Assembly: GCA_050331815.1 (NCBI GenBank)
Contig: JBHJGM010000011.1
Span: 1-64,000 of the forward strand
Reading direction: 5' to 3'
DNA: 64,000 nt
From: JBHJGM01 sp050331815
Lineage (GTDB): Bacteria; Verrucomicrobiota; Verrucomicrobiia; Opitutales; JBHJGM01
Below are positions 8,629 through 17,464 of the stretch, in pieces; position 1 is the stretch's first letter; every line of letters begins with the position of its first letter. A program made the position numbers and the translations under genes. A model generated the notes under the pieces. That model did not search any database and had not been told where the DNA came from. It was given only the letters and a program-made list of their open reading frames with translations.

Positions 8629-9444
8629 CTACGGCGCATCGATACGGACCGAGCCTTCAGGGCGCGCAAACAGTTTAGCTGTGATCGGCTCGTGGTGCAC
8701 GCGCAGGTTGGAAAAGCGCCAGCCGCCCAGGGTTTCGCCCACGGTGCCATCGCCGGACCAGACGGCGTAACGGGCCTGGCCGCTGAGGAGAAGGCCCTCG
8801 GCGTCGATCCAGGTTTCGTACAGAACGGCTTCCTTGCGCAGCGATTCGATGGGCTGATCGCCGATCAACTCCGGGTGGGTCGCGATGTAATAGATCAGGC
8901 GCAGGCGATGCGTGTCGGGGTAAGTGTAGAGCCAATACACATCCTCCGGCGTGTCGCCGGTGCCCTGCTTGAAACGTACCTCAAGCGCGCGGTACTGCGT
9001 ACCCTCGAACGGCTGCAGGCCCAAATCCGTGACGATTGCACCCGGGTCGGCAAATACAAAGGGAATCCCCAAAAAATAGGCCGGTGTCTTGTAGTAAAAA
9101 TGGACGGTCAGCGGATGCAGCACATTCGCGTCGGGTCGAGCCCAGAGCGTTTCGCCGTCGTAGCCGATCTGGTACCGTTTGCCGGTGCTAGCATCATCCG
9201 TGGAGTCGATGCGCAGCCGCCAGGGGCCATGCGGGTCCCAAAGTTGACGATCAGCCACCCGATAGCCTGCGAAATTGGAGGCGTAGTCGTACTCCAGCGC
9301 GGTCACTTTGGCCCAGCGAGCCAAGCCCCCGTGCGCCTGCAACACCGGCTCCAGAAGCGGGTCCGCAGCCTGGGCCCAAGGAGCGGCCACAAGCCAAAGC
9401 AGCCGGAACGTCCAGCTTCGGCATCGGTCTGAAAACAGGGTCAT
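8629..9444 (-). CDS. Exported protein of unknown function (DUF6503-like)
   Basis: The protein has 271 residues with a signal peptide (hydrophobic core WTFRLLWLVAAPWAQAA, cleavage near residue 26) and no lipobox cysteine. The mature start, LLEPVLQAHGGLARWAKVTALEYDY, has the HGG-x-x-x-W pattern that I associate with DUF6503-type proteins. The rest alternates beta strands (for example KRYQIGYDGETLWAR and YRALEVRFKQG), suggesting a LolA/LppX-like open barrel that might carry a lipid. This is recognition by eye, not a search. The gene is monocistronic and divergent from the TPR gene at 9541. Confidence 0.7.
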   Translation of the reverse strand: MTLFSDRCRSWTFRLLWLVAAPWAQAADPLLEPVLQAHGGLARWAKVTALEYDYASNFAGYRVADRQLWDPHGPWRLRIDSTDDASTGKRYQIGYDGETLWARPDANVLHPLTVHFYYKTPAYFLGIPFVFADPGAIVTDLGLQPFEGTQYRALEVRFKQGTGDTPEDVYWLYTYPDTHRLRLIYYIATHPELIGDQPIESLRKEAVLYETWIDAEGLLLSGQARYAVWSGDGTVGETLGGWRFSNLRVHHEPITAKLFARPEGSVRIDAP

Positions 9445-9540
9445 GCGGCAGTTTCCCGCAAGAAAAATGCCAGGAAAGCAAATGGGTTTACGGACTGGTC
9501 AGCCAGCGCGGGCTGATTTATATCTTTGGGCTTGAGAGGG

Positions 9541-12186
9541 ATGAAACATGCTTTTGCAACCTGCCTGCTCGCCGCGGCGACGCTTGGGGCCGGTTTTTCG
9601 CTGGCGCACGCTCAGGCTGATTTGGCCCTGACGCCTTTGCCCGAGCCCGAGCAACGTCTGAAGGAAGCCTGGGTGGCTCGGGCGGGTATCGACGCGTTGC
9701 GGGGCGGTCTGCCCTTTATCGCGGAAGGCCTGCTGGCGCAGGCGCTGCGCAACCCGCAGCTGAGCCCGATCGAGCGCTGGCAACTGCAATTGCACCGAAG
9801 CAGTGCGCTGATCAGCTTGGGGCGCTTTGACGAGGCGCGCACGCTGCTGGAAGGCATGGGTGGAGAAACGACCTCACCCGCCCAGCAGTTGCGGCTGGCC
9901 ATCGTCGCGACGGAGCAGGGCCGCGTCGACGAAACCCGCGCCTGGGTTGAGGAACTTTCGCCGGAATCGCTCCCGGTGGCCGACCGGCCCTGGTTCCACG
10001 TGCTGCGCGGGCTGCAACTGCAGGATGCCGGACGCAACAAGGAGGCCGCTGAAGCCTTTCAGGCCGCGCGCGTGGAAGTCGCGGAGACCCGGCTGGAGCC
10101 ACATTTTGAGGCGATTATCCACCGTATCCGGTTGATTGAGTCGGGGGCCGAGGATGCTGATTTGGATGAGCTGCGGGCCAAGGCGATCGCCTTTCAGGGC
10201 GAGAAAGCCGGTTACGAATTCGCGCGGCTGTACGCCACAGCGCTAGCCCAGCGTGGGCGCAAGGCCGAGGCACTGGCCGTCCTGGAAACGCAGATGTCCC
10301 TGCTCAATGCGCAGCAGCACGAGCAGTTGGGGCAGGTCCTGCTGTCGCATGCGCTGATTTCCGGTGTCGATACCGCCGACGGGCGCACGCGACTGCGCCA
10401 GCTGTTGCGCACGCCCACCGAGCGCTCCCTGTTGCGCACGGCGCTGGCGCTGCTTTTTTCGACGCGCTACGCTGCCGAGAATCCTGACGAGATGCGGGCC
10501 CTGCTGGGTTCCTTGATCGACAACGCGCCTGGCCAGCCGCCGCACGCGCTGCTGGATCGCCTCCTGTACAATCGGGCGGTGCTGGCGCTGGAAGCCGGCG
10601 ACCTCGACGCCTCGGAAGCCGATGCTTCGGTGCTCCTGGAGCGTTTTCCGGGCTCCAGTCTGACCGCTCCCAGCCGTCGTCTGCTGGCACACATTGCCTT
10701 GAACCGCGAGCCCCCCCAATTTCGGACCGCTGCCGACATGCTGGCGAGTCTGCGGGACGGGCTTAGCCCGGGGACCGACCGAGCACGCCTGGGTCTGCTG
10801 GTGGCGGACGCCTATTTCCGTAACGGCGACTATGAGCCGGCCGCCGCGGCCTACCGCCTGGTCTACGAGGAGAATCGCGGCTGGATCGACCGCACGCTGA
10901 TCCTGCGGCAGATCGTGCGCGCCGATGTTCTGGGTGAGCGTCCGGAGGCCGCCCGCACCTTTTTGGACAGCATCCGTGACCGCACGGAGATCGCCCCCGA
11001 CGAGAAATGGCAGGCCGAGTGGATCTATGTAACCTATCTGCGTGATACTGGACGCGGGGTGGCTGCCTATGAGCGCCTGCAGCGGCGCTTCCAAGGGAAC
11101 GGTCTGGATGGCTTGTCACCAGGCTTGAAGCTGCGGCTGCTCTGGCTGGAGGCGCGACTGGCGCTCGAAAGCGACGAGGCCGAGCGTGTGCCCTACCTGA
11201 CCGAGAACATCCTGCAGGCCCTGCGCGCGGTCGAGGAAGACGCGATCGACGCGCAACTGGCCAAGCGGCTGGCGGCCAATGTGTTGCTGTTGCGCGGACA
11301 GGCCTGGCTGCGGCTGGGGCGTCCGGAAAATGGCCTGGCGCAATTTGCCGATTTACGCGCGAAGTACCCGGACACGCGCCCGGCGATGTTGTCCTTCCTG
11401 GCCGAAGCGCACGAGTTGGCGCTGGCTGGACGGCTTGGCGAAGCCCAGCAGCGTCTGGGTGAGTTGGCGGCGGCCCACCCCGAAAGTGACCTTGCCCCCA
11501 AGGCGCTCTTCGAAGCGGCCATCAACGCCCAACAGCGCGGCCTGAGCCAGACCCATCAGGAGGCCCTGCGGCTGCTGGACCAGCTTGCGCAGGATTATCC
11601 GGACAACCCCCTCGTCTTTGAAGCGCGGCTGCGGCAGGGCAACATTTTGCGCGACCTCGGGCAATTTGGCGATGCCCTGAACGTGTATGAGAACCTGCTG
11701 GTGAGTTTTCCCCAGCACCCCCAGCGCTACCGCGCCGAATTTGGGCGCGCCTACTGCCTGGCCCTCGACGCCAACGGTCAGCCCGAGCGGGTCGAGGGAG
11801 CCGCGGCGGCTTTCGAGCGCCTGTTTGACCTGCCGCAAATCCCGATCGACGCCCGCGTCGAGGCCGGGCATCAGGCCGGGCGGGTTCTGAGCGAAGCCGG
11901 CCAGCGCGACCGGGCCGCCGAGGTGTACTGGCTGGTCATCACGCGCTTCCTCGATGAACCGGAACTGGCCGAATCGCTCGGCGTAAACGGCCGCTACTGG
12001 ATGTCACGTAACCTTTTCGATCTGGCCGCGCTGCTGGAGCAAAAGGGCGAAACCGCCGCCGCGCACCAACTGTATGGGCGCATCCTCGCGAGCGGGCTGC
12101 CGGGCGCTTCCCTGGCCGAAGCCCGCCGGAATGGCCTGCTCCCGGAGCCGGTTCCTGCCTTCCCGGAAACGGCGGCGTTGCCGTGA
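9541..12186 (+). CDS. Exported tetratricopeptide-repeat protein
   Basis: The protein has 881 residues from the ATG at 9541, preferred over an in-frame TTG 15 bases upstream because the signal peptide (MKHAFATCLLAAATLGAGF, cleavage near AHAQA) starts there. The rest is almost entirely TPR-like helix pairs, for example ALISLGRFDEARTLLEGM, LARTALALL-type helices, and the DALNVYENLLVSFPQHPQRYR repeat near residues 710-735. No enzymatic motif was seen. It is the first gene of a set with ExbB, ExbD and a TonB-position protein, which suggests a periplasmic scaffold for an energised envelope complex, comparable in place to CpoB/YbgF in Tol-Pal systems (inference). A separate promoter may drive the downstream genes. 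Confidence 0.85.
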   Translation: MKHAFATCLLAAATLGAGFSLAHAQADLALTPLPEPEQRLKEAWVARAGIDALRGGLPFIAEGLLAQALRNPQLSPIERWQLQLHRSSALISLGRFDEARTLLEGMGGETTSPAQQLRLAIVATEQGRVDETRAWVEELSPESLPVADRPWFHVLRGLQLQDAGRNKEAAEAFQAARVEVAETRLEPHFEAIIHRIRLIESGAEDADLDELRAKAIAFQGEKAGYEFARLYATALAQRGRKAEALAVLETQMSLLNAQQHEQLGQVLLSHALISGVDTADGRTRLRQLLRTPTERSLLRTALALLFSTRYAAENPDEMRALLGSLIDNAPGQPPHALLDRLLYNRAVLALEAGDLDASEADASVLLERFPGSSLTAPSRRLLAHIALNREPPQFRTAADMLASLRDGLSPGTDRARLGLLVADAYFRNGDYEPAAAAYRLVYEENRGWIDRTLILRQIVRADVLGERPEAARTFLDSIRDRTEIAPDEKWQAEWIYVTYLRDTGRGVAAYERLQRRFQGNGLDGLSPGLKLRLLWLEARLALESDEAERVPYLTENILQALRAVEEDAIDAQLAKRLAANVLLLRGQAWLRLGRPENGLAQFADLRAKYPDTRPAMLSFLAEAHELALAGRLGEAQQRLGELAAAHPESDLAPKALFEAAINAQQRGLSQTHQEALRLLDQLAQDYPDNPLVFEARLRQGNILRDLGQFGDALNVYENLLVSFPQHPQRYRAEFGRAYCLALDANGQPERVEGAAAAFERLFDLPQIPIDARVEAGHQAGRVLSEAGQRDRAAEVYWLVITRFLDEPELAESLGVNGRYWMSRNLFDLAALLEQKGETAAAHQLYGRILASGLPGASLAEARRNGLLPEPVPAFPETAALP

Positions 12187-12205
12187 TTTCACGCGGATTT
12201 CACAC

Positions 12206-12234
12206 TTGGTTTCCCCCAGGGCGCATGCTAATTT
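12206..12234 (+). promoter_or_regulatory. Candidate promoter before exbB-like gene
   Basis: TTGGTT (12206-12211) and TAATTT (12229-12234) are spaced by 17 bases in the 119-base gap before the ExbB-like gene. The match is partial (4 of 6 in each box), so this is only a candidate. Confidence 0.35.
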
Positions 12235-12305
12235 ATCATTGCTGAGTTCGCATGAAGCCCATCTCCAAAGGGCCTCAGGCAGTACGCTCGCGCGCAATCG
12301 CATAG

Positions 12306-13073
12306 ATGAGATTTCTGAACCTCGAGTTTTTGCTGCAGGGCGGCTTTTTGATTTGGCCGCTCTTGCTGCTGAGTTTGGTTGGCTTTGTCATTTTTCTGGA
12401 GCGTACGCTGTTCCTGCACCGCGGGCAGATTCGCAGCCAAGCCTTCGTGGACGGTATCAAGAGTTTGACCCGCAAGGGCCGCCTCAACGAAGCACTGACC
12501 CTCTGCGAGGAAACGCCGGGTCCAGTGGCCTACGTTACCAAGGCAGCGCTGCTGCACCACGACGACGCCGAAGACCGCATGCGCTCGGCGATTCAGGCGG
12601 CGGCGCTGGTCGAAATTCCCATCCTGGAGCGGCGCGTAGGCACCCTCGGCGCTATTGCCACGGTGGCCCCGCTGATCGGCCTTTTGGGCACGGTTGTGGC
12701 GATTTTTGGGGCGTTCCAACAGTTGCACGATTCGGAGGCGTACGCGGCGACGGCGGCGTTTTCGGGTCAAGCGGCCCAAGCTTTGATCACTACCGCGGCC
12801 GGGTTGGCCATCGCGGTGATGGCGCACCTGGCCCAGCACTTTCTCAGCGGACGGGTCCGCGCCCTTGTCCACGATATGGAATGGGTGGGTAACGACATGA
12901 TGCAGTTCCTTCAGCGCGACCTGCCCGAGGCCCTTGAGGCCGCTGCCCAGCAAGCTGAGGAAACCCTCGAAGAATCCGGCGATCCGCCCGTGCCAACGCG
13001 TACGGATTCCGGTGCGCCGGTCACGCTTCCGTTCTCGCCAGCCGTGGCCAGCGGAGGCCGCCCGAAACGCTGA
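12306..13073 (+). CDS. exbB: MotA/TolQ/ExbB proton channel family protein
   Basis: The protein has 255 residues. It has three predicted transmembrane helices: about 10-32 (GGFLIWPLLLLSLVGFVIFLE), about 115-140 (TLGAIATVAPLIGLLGTVVAIFGAF, the conserved signature) and about 155-180 (ALITTAAGLAIAVMAHLAQ). The large cytoplasmic loop between helices 1 and 2 is typical of ExbB/TolQ. It forms the pentameric proton channel that energises an outer-membrane process through ExbD. The next gene is the ExbD partner. A Pro/Glu-rich tail of about 45 residues follows the last helix. Whether it belongs to a TonB or a Tol system cannot be settled from the sequence. Confidence 0.92.
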   Translation: MRFLNLEFLLQGGFLIWPLLLLSLVGFVIFLERTLFLHRGQIRSQAFVDGIKSLTRKGRLNEALTLCEETPGPVAYVTKAALLHHDDAEDRMRSAIQAAALVEIPILERRVGTLGAIATVAPLIGLLGTVVAIFGAFQQLHDSEAYAATAAFSGQAAQALITTAAGLAIAVMAHLAQHFLSGRVRALVHDMEWVGNDMMQFLQRDLPEALEAAAQQAEETLEESGDPPVPTRTDSGAPVTLPFSPAVASGGRPKR

Positions 13074-13118
13074 GCCGGCTCGCTGGACTGGGAGCACTGC
13101 AAATATCTATCTTCAGGC

Positions 13119-13676
13119 ATGGTCACCGCTTCACCACCCACCGCCTTGAGCAGCCCGCTGGGCTTGCGCGAGCGTCTGAAAACACCTTCTCGCCGACTGA
13201 ATCCGGTCGTCCTTTTGGATGTGTTTCTGGTGGCCCTGTTCTTTTCGCTTTTAGGTTCTCAACTGCTCATGCCCCCGGGCGTCACCGTGGACCTGCCCCG
13301 GGTGTCCGCCGACCAGATGTCGGCCCTTCCGACTGACGCCTCGCTGTCACTGGGGGCGATGGACGCGCTTGGCGTCAGCGAAGACGCGTTTTCCTCGCTG
13401 GCGGTCCTGTCTCTGCGTAGCGCCCGACTCATCCTGTTCAATGGCGAAATCCTCTCCATCGACCAGCTCTCCAACCGCATGGACGGATTTGTGAACCAGA
13501 TACCTGAGGGGCGGGTGGCTCCCGTTTTGCACCTGAAAGTCGGGGCGGACGTGCCTTTTCAGGTGGTGCTGGATGTCTGCGCAATGGCTCAGGCGGCCGG
13601 ATTTGCCAAGGTGCATTTTGCGGCGCGCCCGACCGCCGCGGAGCCAGCCGGTTTTCTTCCCCTCAATCGTCCCTAG
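13119..13676 (+). CDS. ExbD/TolR-like protein
   Basis: The protein has 185 residues. One transmembrane helix lies near residues 28-50 (VVLLDVFLVALFFSLLGSQLL), containing the Asp (in LLDVFLV) expected for proton translocation in ExbD/TolR. The following VTVDLPRVSAD matches the family pattern after the helix. The C-terminal half (RLILFNGEILSIDQL, LHLKVGADVPFQVVLDVCAMAQAAGF) fits the periplasmic dimer domain. It is placed 45 bases after its ExbB partner. The sequence is divergent but the context makes the call firm. Confidence 0.85.
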   Translation: MVTASPPTALSSPLGLRERLKTPSRRLNPVVLLDVFLVALFFSLLGSQLLMPPGVTVDLPRVSADQMSALPTDASLSLGAMDALGVSEDAFSSLAVLSLRSARLILFNGEILSIDQLSNRMDGFVNQIPEGRVAPVLHLKVGADVPFQVVLDVCAMAQAAGFAKVHFAARPTAAEPAGFLPLNRP

Positions 13677-13699
13677 CCGGGTTCCTGACTCGTTGTAGC

Positions 13700-14467
13700 A
13701 TGCGTTTGGTCGACGATCAGCAAAGTCGGGAAAGCCCCTGGGGTGTCCTGGAGCGCCCGCTAGCCAAACTGATCCTGGCCCTGGGCGTACTGGCGCACAT
13801 CGGTGGCTTTGTTCTCTTGAGCCAGGCCTTTTCGGTGGAAACCACGGCCCCAACCACCTCCCAGGCCTTTTTGATGGCACTGCCCGCGGAAACGGCCCAA
13901 GCCGGCAACCTGCTCTCCGATCAGGCGCTGCTCATGGATGATGAGCCGCTGTTTTTGCCTACCCAATGGAACGCCTCGACGCCGTCTGCGCCCAATTTCA
14001 CCAACCCATCGGCGGTGCCAGACCCCTTTGGGGCCCTGGACGCGGCCGTTCCGGGTGATTTGCCCGCGGTCTTTCCGCCCCCTGGACCGACCGCCACCGC
14101 CCCGGACGAAACCGTGGAGGGTGCGCTGTCGTTCTGGCGGCATTTCGGGCCTTTCGGAGCCGGCGAGCGCGCCTTGGAACCGGTTTCCAGCCGGGCCGGG
14201 TTTGTCAGGCTGGAAGTCAGCGGTACGGGAGATATTCTGGTCGAGGAAAGCGTGGAAACGTTCCCTGGCGAAGACTGGCCGACGGTCCTCTGGTCACCCG
14301 TTACGGTCCACCTGCTCGTCTCCGATCGCACGGTGCCCACCACGCCGCTCCTTGTCGACAGCAGTGGTAACGCGCTGATCGACGCGCGACTGACGCAGTG
14401 GACGGCCTCCTTCCCGCAACGATATGCGCTGGTCGAAGGTTACTACACAGTGACGATTGGCCCGTAA
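13700..14467 (+). CDS. Membrane-anchored periplasmic protein in the TonB position
   Basis: The protein has 255 residues. One N-terminal transmembrane helix lies at about residues 22-44 (LAKLILALGVLAHIGGFVLL), followed by a Pro/Ala-rich stretch to about residue 145 and an ordered C-terminal domain (GFVRLEVSGTGDILVEESVE, then PVTVHLLVSD and YALVEGYYTVTIGP). The architecture, anchor then proline-rich arm then small C-terminal domain, matches TonB, and the gene follows exbB/exbD. Yet the typical TonB C-terminal signature is not clear. I would call it a TonB-like or analogous energy transducer with low certainty. Confidence 0.6.
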   Translation: MRLVDDQQSRESPWGVLERPLAKLILALGVLAHIGGFVLLSQAFSVETTAPTTSQAFLMALPAETAQAGNLLSDQALLMDDEPLFLPTQWNASTPSAPNFTNPSAVPDPFGALDAAVPGDLPAVFPPPGPTATAPDETVEGALSFWRHFGPFGAGERALEPVSSRAGFVRLEVSGTGDILVEESVETFPGEDWPTVLWSPVTVHLLVSDRTVPTTPLLVDSSGNALIDARLTQWTASFPQRYALVEGYYTVTIGP

Positions 14468-14496
14468 ACTTTGCCACAAAGCGGGACCAAAAATGG

Positions 14497-14525
14497 TTGA
14501 CCTTTGAGTGCGGGCCCGGCAAATT
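14497..14525 (+). promoter_or_regulatory. Candidate promoter of tRNA-Thr/tuf transcript
   Basis: TTGACC (14497-14502) and CAAATT (14520-14525) are 17 bases apart, about 50 bases before tRNA-Thr. The -35 is strong and the -10 weak; a GC-rich stretch lies between them. Position favours it as the start of the tRNA-Thr to rpoC transcript. Confidence 0.5.
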
Positions 14526-14574
14526 TCTCCGCTTTCTCCAGATTTCCCTAGCGCCGGAGGCGTTCAACTTCCGG

Positions 14575-14650
<76 letters not shown>

Positions 14651-14713
14651 AAGACACAGGCTCCTCGGGCACCCACAGGCAAATTTTCGAAGCAACTATC
14701 CTCAAAACAATCC

Positions 14714-15904
14714 ATGGGCAAAGAAACCTTCCAACGCACGAAGCCGCACGTGAATGTAGGCACGATCGGCCACATTGACCACGGCAAGACGACCACGACG
14801 GCCGCTATCCTGCAGGTCCAGGCGGACAAGGGCTACGCTGAAAAGAAGTCCTATTCCGATATCGCCAAGGGAGGCACGGTTCGTGACGAGACCAAAACGG
14901 TCACGATTTCCGTCGCACACGTTGAGTACGAGACGGACAACCGTCACTATGCCCACGTGGACTGCCCGGGACACGCCGACTTTGTGAAAAACATGATTAC
15001 CGGGGCCGCCCAGATGGACGGCGCCATTTTGGTGGTCAGCGCCGCCGACGGCCCGATGCCGCAGACGCGCGAGCACATCCTGCTGGCCCGTCAGGTCAAC
15101 GTGCCGAACATCGTGGTCTGGCTGAACAAGGTCGACCTACTCGACGACGAGGAACTGCTCGAACTCGTCGAGATGGAAGTGCGCGACCTGCTCAGCAAGT
15201 ACCAGTACGACGGTGACAACATCACCATCGTCCGCGGTTCAGCCACCGCCGCTCTCGAGGGTAAGCCCGAAGGCATCGACGCCATCGGCAAGCTGATGGA
15301 CGCCATCGACACCGACATCGCCGAGCCTGAGCGCGCCATCGACCAGCCTTTCCTGATGTCCGTCGAAGACGTCTTCTCAATCACCGGTCGCGGTACCGTC
15401 GCCACCGGTCGTATCGAGCGCGGCATCGTGAAGGTCGGTGAGGAAGTCGAAATCGTCGGCCTGGGCGACACCAAAAAGACCACCATCACCGGTGTGGAAA
15501 TGTTCCGCAAGCTGCTCGACCAGGGGCAGGCGGGTGACAACGTCGGGTTGCTTTTGCGCGGTATTGAAAAGAGTGAGGTCGAGCGCGGCCAGGTCATCTC
15601 GAAGCCGGGTTCCATCACGCCGCACACCAAGGCCAAAGCGCAGATTTACGTCCTTACTAAGGATGAAGGGGGCCGCCACACGCCGTTCTTTACCAACTAC
15701 CGCCCGCAGTTCTTCTTTGGTACCGCCGACGTGACCGGCACGGTCATGCTGCCTGAAGGGGTCGAAATGGTCATGCCGGGCGACAACCTTACCATCGACA
15801 TCGAGCTGCAAAAGACCGTCGCCATGGAGGAAGGCAAGCGCTTCGCCATCCGCGAAGGCGGTCGTACCATCGGGGCCGGTCAGGTTACCGAAGTCGTCCA
15901 ATAA
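14714..15904 (+). CDS. tuf: Elongation factor Tu
   Basis: The protein has 396 residues from the ATG at 14714 (MGKETFQRTKPHVNVGTIG), the family-standard start; a longer frame would run back into tRNA-Thr. The P-loop GHIDHGKT lies at residues 19-26, followed by DCPGH and NKVD G motifs. It brings aminoacyl-tRNA to the ribosome using GTP. It lies between tRNA-Thr and tRNA-Trp, and a hairpin follows the stop. No second copy occurs in the usual place after fusA in this window. No strong ribosome-binding site is visible, typical of this genome. Confidence 0.98.
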   Translation: MGKETFQRTKPHVNVGTIGHIDHGKTTTTAAILQVQADKGYAEKKSYSDIAKGGTVRDETKTVTISVAHVEYETDNRHYAHVDCPGHADFVKNMITGAAQMDGAILVVSAADGPMPQTREHILLARQVNVPNIVVWLNKVDLLDDEELLELVEMEVRDLLSKYQYDGDNITIVRGSATAALEGKPEGIDAIGKLMDAIDTDIAEPERAIDQPFLMSVEDVFSITGRGTVATGRIERGIVKVGEEVEIVGLGDTKKTTITGVEMFRKLLDQGQAGDNVGLLLRGIEKSEVERGQVISKPGSITPHTKAKAQIYVLTKDEGGRHTPFFTNYRPQFFFGTADVTGTVMLPEGVEMVMPGDNLTIDIELQKTVAMEEGKRFAIREGGRTIGAGQVTEVVQ

Positions 15905-15930
15905 TTCTTACAAATCGCTTTACACGCGTT

Positions 15931-15962
15931 GCCGGGAGGGGCCGTTGAGGGGCCTTCCCGGC
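15931..15962 (+). promoter_or_regulatory. Strong hairpin between tuf and tRNA-Trp
   Basis: GCCGGGA (15931-15937) pairs with TCCCGGC (15956-15962), with further GC pairing inside. There is no T run after it, so it is more likely an RNA processing or partial termination structure than a full terminator. Confidence 0.6.
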
Positions 15963-16007
15963 ATCGCCGTCTAAAGAAACCTAAATCCGCCACCCGCAGA
16001 AACCCAC

Positions 16008-16083
16008 AGGCCAGTAGTTCAATTGGTAGAGCGTCGGTCTCCAAAACCGAAAGTTGGGGGTTCGAGTCCCTCCTGGCCTGCCA
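16008..16083 (+). tRNA. tRNA-Trp (CCA anticodon)
   Basis: Acceptor AGGCCAG with CTGGCCT, anticodon stem TCGGT/ACCGA with loop CTCCAAA giving CCA, T-arm GGGGGTTCGAGTCCCTC, and encoded 3' CCA. It is placed between tuf and secE, as in many bacteria. Confidence 0.98.
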
Positions 16084-16102
16084 GCTTCGGTAATCCATCC
16101 AG

Positions 16103-16306
16103 ATGAACATCTTCCGCAAAATCCGCACCTTCTACATCGAAATGATGGCGGAGTTGAAGAAGGCGTCGTGGCCCACGCGCCCGGAGCTTCGCGATTCCTC
16201 GATTGCGGTGATCATCGCCATGGCGCTGCTGGGAATTTATATCGCGCTGATCGACTTTTCGCTGTTTGAGGTGGTGGACCTCTTCACCGGCCTGGTGCGC
16301 GGTTAG
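16103..16306 (+). CDS. secE: Preprotein translocase subunit SecE
   Basis: The protein has 67 residues. The amphipathic helix ends in MMAELKKASWPTRPEL, the SecE hallmark (KxxWP), followed by one transmembrane helix (SIAVIIAMALLGIYIALID). The short single-helix form is the common one outside enterobacteria. SecE clamps SecY in the inner-membrane translocon. It precedes nusG as in most bacteria. Confidence 0.97.
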   Translation: MNIFRKIRTFYIEMMAELKKASWPTRPELRDSSIAVIIAMALLGIYIALIDFSLFEVVDLFTGLVRG

Positions 16307-16361
16307 CGTGCACCAAATTCATTCGCTGCCAGCAACTTCCGCACTTTTGACGCAACAACCC

Positions 16362-16943
16362 GTGGCTTCCCGCACCCAGAATCTCGCCGAACCGCAGTGG
16401 TACGCCTTGCAGACGCTTTCCAATATGGAAGGCAAGGTGAAGCGCTACCTCGACAAGTTCATCGAGCTTGAGGAAATGGGCGAGTTTGTGCTCGACGTGC
16501 TCATGCCGACCGAGACGGTCACCGAGACCAAAAACGGACGCAAGACCACCAAGCAGCGCAAGTTCTACCCGGGCTACGTCTTCATCCACATGCGCCTTTA
16601 CGACGAGGAGGCCAAAATCCTGCAAAAGCCCTGGTATTTCGTGCGCGGGGTTGAGGGGGTTATCGGCTTCATCGGGGGTGACCGGCCCACGCCGCTGAAA
16701 AAGGACGAGATCGACGGTATCCTGCAGAAAGTCCAGGAAGCCGAGGGCAAGGAAGTGCCGAAGGTTACCTACAGCGTCGGCGAGGAGGTCAAAATCACCG
16801 ACGGCCCGTTCCTGAACCTCACCGGCAAGGTCGAGGATGTGAACAACGAAGCCAACACTCTGAAAGTTTCCGTGGCCATGTTTGGCCGCTTCACCGAGGT
16901 CACTCTCGAATTCTGGCAAGTCGAACGCGCGGGAGAGGAATAA
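16362..16943 (+). CDS. nusG: Transcription antitermination factor NusG
   Basis: From GTG at 16362 the protein has 193 residues, beginning eleven residues before the conserved WYALQTLSNMEGKVKRYL. An upstream in-frame GTG at 16308, just after the secE stop, is the alternative and would add 18 residues; there is no ATG. The NGN domain covers about 10-125 (including FYPGYVFIHM and PWYFVRGVEGVIGFIGG) and the KOW domain about 140-193 (VGEEVKITDGPFLNLTGKVEDVN). It binds RNA polymerase to suppress pausing and couples it to the ribosome. Confidence 0.95.
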   Translation: MASRTQNLAEPQWYALQTLSNMEGKVKRYLDKFIELEEMGEFVLDVLMPTETVTETKNGRKTTKQRKFYPGYVFIHMRLYDEEAKILQKPWYFVRGVEGVIGFIGGDRPTPLKKDEIDGILQKVQEAEGKEVPKVTYSVGEEVKITDGPFLNLTGKVEDVNNEANTLKVSVAMFGRFTEVTLEFWQVERAGEE

Positions 16944-17006
16944 GACTGGCAACGCTCACAACCTGAGTCCACTGGCATCCATCTTCGCAGGCACCGCAAC
17001 CCAATC

Positions 17007-17432
17007 ATGGCAAAGAAGAAAACAGGCGAAATTCGTTTGCAACTCCCCGCAGGCGCGGCCAATCCGGCGCCGCCGGTGGGTCCCGCGCTGGGTGCGCAAG
17101 GGGTCAACATCATGGCCTTTTGTAAGGAGTTCAACGCGAAGACCAAAGACCAGGCGGGCATGATTCTGCCGGTCGTTATCTCGGTCTATCAAGACCGCTC
17201 CTTCACCTTCATCCTGAAGAGCCCGCCGGCTCCTGTGCTGCTGAAAAAGGCTGCCGGGGTGGCCAAAGGCTCGGGTGTGCCCAACCGTGACAAGGTCGGC
17301 AAAGTCACCAAGAAGCAGATCCTCGAGATTGTGAAAATCAAGATGAACGATCTCAACGCCACCGACGAGGAGATGGCCGCGCGCATGATCGCCGGCACCG
17401 CTCGCAGCATGGGCCTGGAGGTCATCGATTAG
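17007..17432 (+). CDS. rplK: 50S ribosomal protein L11
   Basis: The protein has 141 residues, the family length. The N-terminal domain contains LQLPAGAANPAPPVGPALGAQG, given here by its landmarks PAGAANPAPPVGPALG, and the C-terminal rRNA-binding domain contains KKQILEIVKIKMNDLNA and AGTARSMGLEV. It binds the GTPase centre of 23S rRNA with L10. It is the first gene of rplKAJL. Confidence 0.98.
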   Translation: MAKKKTGEIRLQLPAGAANPAPPVGPALGAQGVNIMAFCKEFNAKTKDQAGMILPVVISVYQDRSFTFILKSPPAPVLLKKAAGVAKGSGVPNRDKVGKVTKKQILEIVKIKMNDLNATDEEMAARMIAGTARSMGLEVID

Positions 17433-17464
17433 CCGCCGCCCACCCGAAGAAAGGATTTTTTGTC

